From contig CALCUU010000297.1 in assembly GCA_937906915.1 (NCBI GenBank), forward strand, positions 1 through 5,802: 5,802 bases of DNA, written 5' to 3'. Origin of the DNA: an uncultured Phascolarctobacterium sp. (GTDB taxonomy: Bacteria; Bacillota; Negativicutes; Acidaminococcales; Acidaminococcaceae). This document shows positions 5,801 to 5,802 of the stretch, piece by piece. The notes under the pieces are model-generated. The model did not search any database. It saw only the letters and a list, made by a program, of their open reading frames with translations, and had not been told where the DNA came from. Made by a program: the position numbers and the translations under genes. Position 1 is the stretch's first letter. Each line of letters starts with the position of its first letter.

Positions 5801-5802
5801 AG

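Overview
The window looks like chromosomal DNA of a strictly anaerobic, fermentative low-to-mid GC member of the Bacillota. The signs are strong AGGAGG-type ribosome binding sites, compact intergenic gaps with intrinsic terminators, and a ferredoxin-linked [FeFe] hydrogenase. A Negativicutes-like gut or rumen organism would fit the protein flavour, but that is an impression from reading, not a measured placement.

Layout from left to right. (1) The last 38 codons of an XRE-type helix-turn-helix protein (1-118, +) enter from outside the window. (2) A bidirectional terminator (143-172) separates it from a convergent metallophosphoesterase gene (193-885, -). (3) A 180-base divergent intergenic region holds an extended -10 promoter for the phosphoesterase, a promoter for the hydrogenase, and between them a two-tier 37-base dyad (927-963) that looks like an operator. 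(4) A group B type monomeric [FeFe] hydrogenase (1066-2520, +) is followed by a hairpin terminator. (5) An adenine deaminase, AdeC type (2605-4308, +), follows. (6) A 103-base gap is almost filled by a long imperfect inverted repeat (4311-4388). (7) A DUF815-family AAA+ ATPase (4412-5719, +) ends at a strong hairpin terminator, close to the window end, whose stem is nearly the same sequence as the first terminator.

The three large plus-strand genes point the same way but do not form an obvious pathway. The hydrogenase would dispose of reductant from ferredoxin as H2, the deaminase would salvage adenine to hypoxanthine and ammonia, and the role of the ATPase is unknown. Hairpins in the gaps suggest they are mostly separate transcription units. 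The hydrogenase has no maturation genes (hydE, hydF, hydG) or partner subunits next to it here.

Two start codons were moved downstream because the ribosome binding sites fall inside the longest-ORF extensions: hydrogenase 1066 instead of TTG 1045, and deaminase 2605 instead of GTG 2596. I see no RNA genes, insertion sequences, CRISPR arrays or prophage genes, and no gene-free stretch over 300 bases. I do not see clear evidence for an undescribed multi-gene system. The most unusual items are the active-site substitutions in the hydrogenase, the symmetric dyad in the divergent promoter region, and the long inverted repeat before the ATPase gene.
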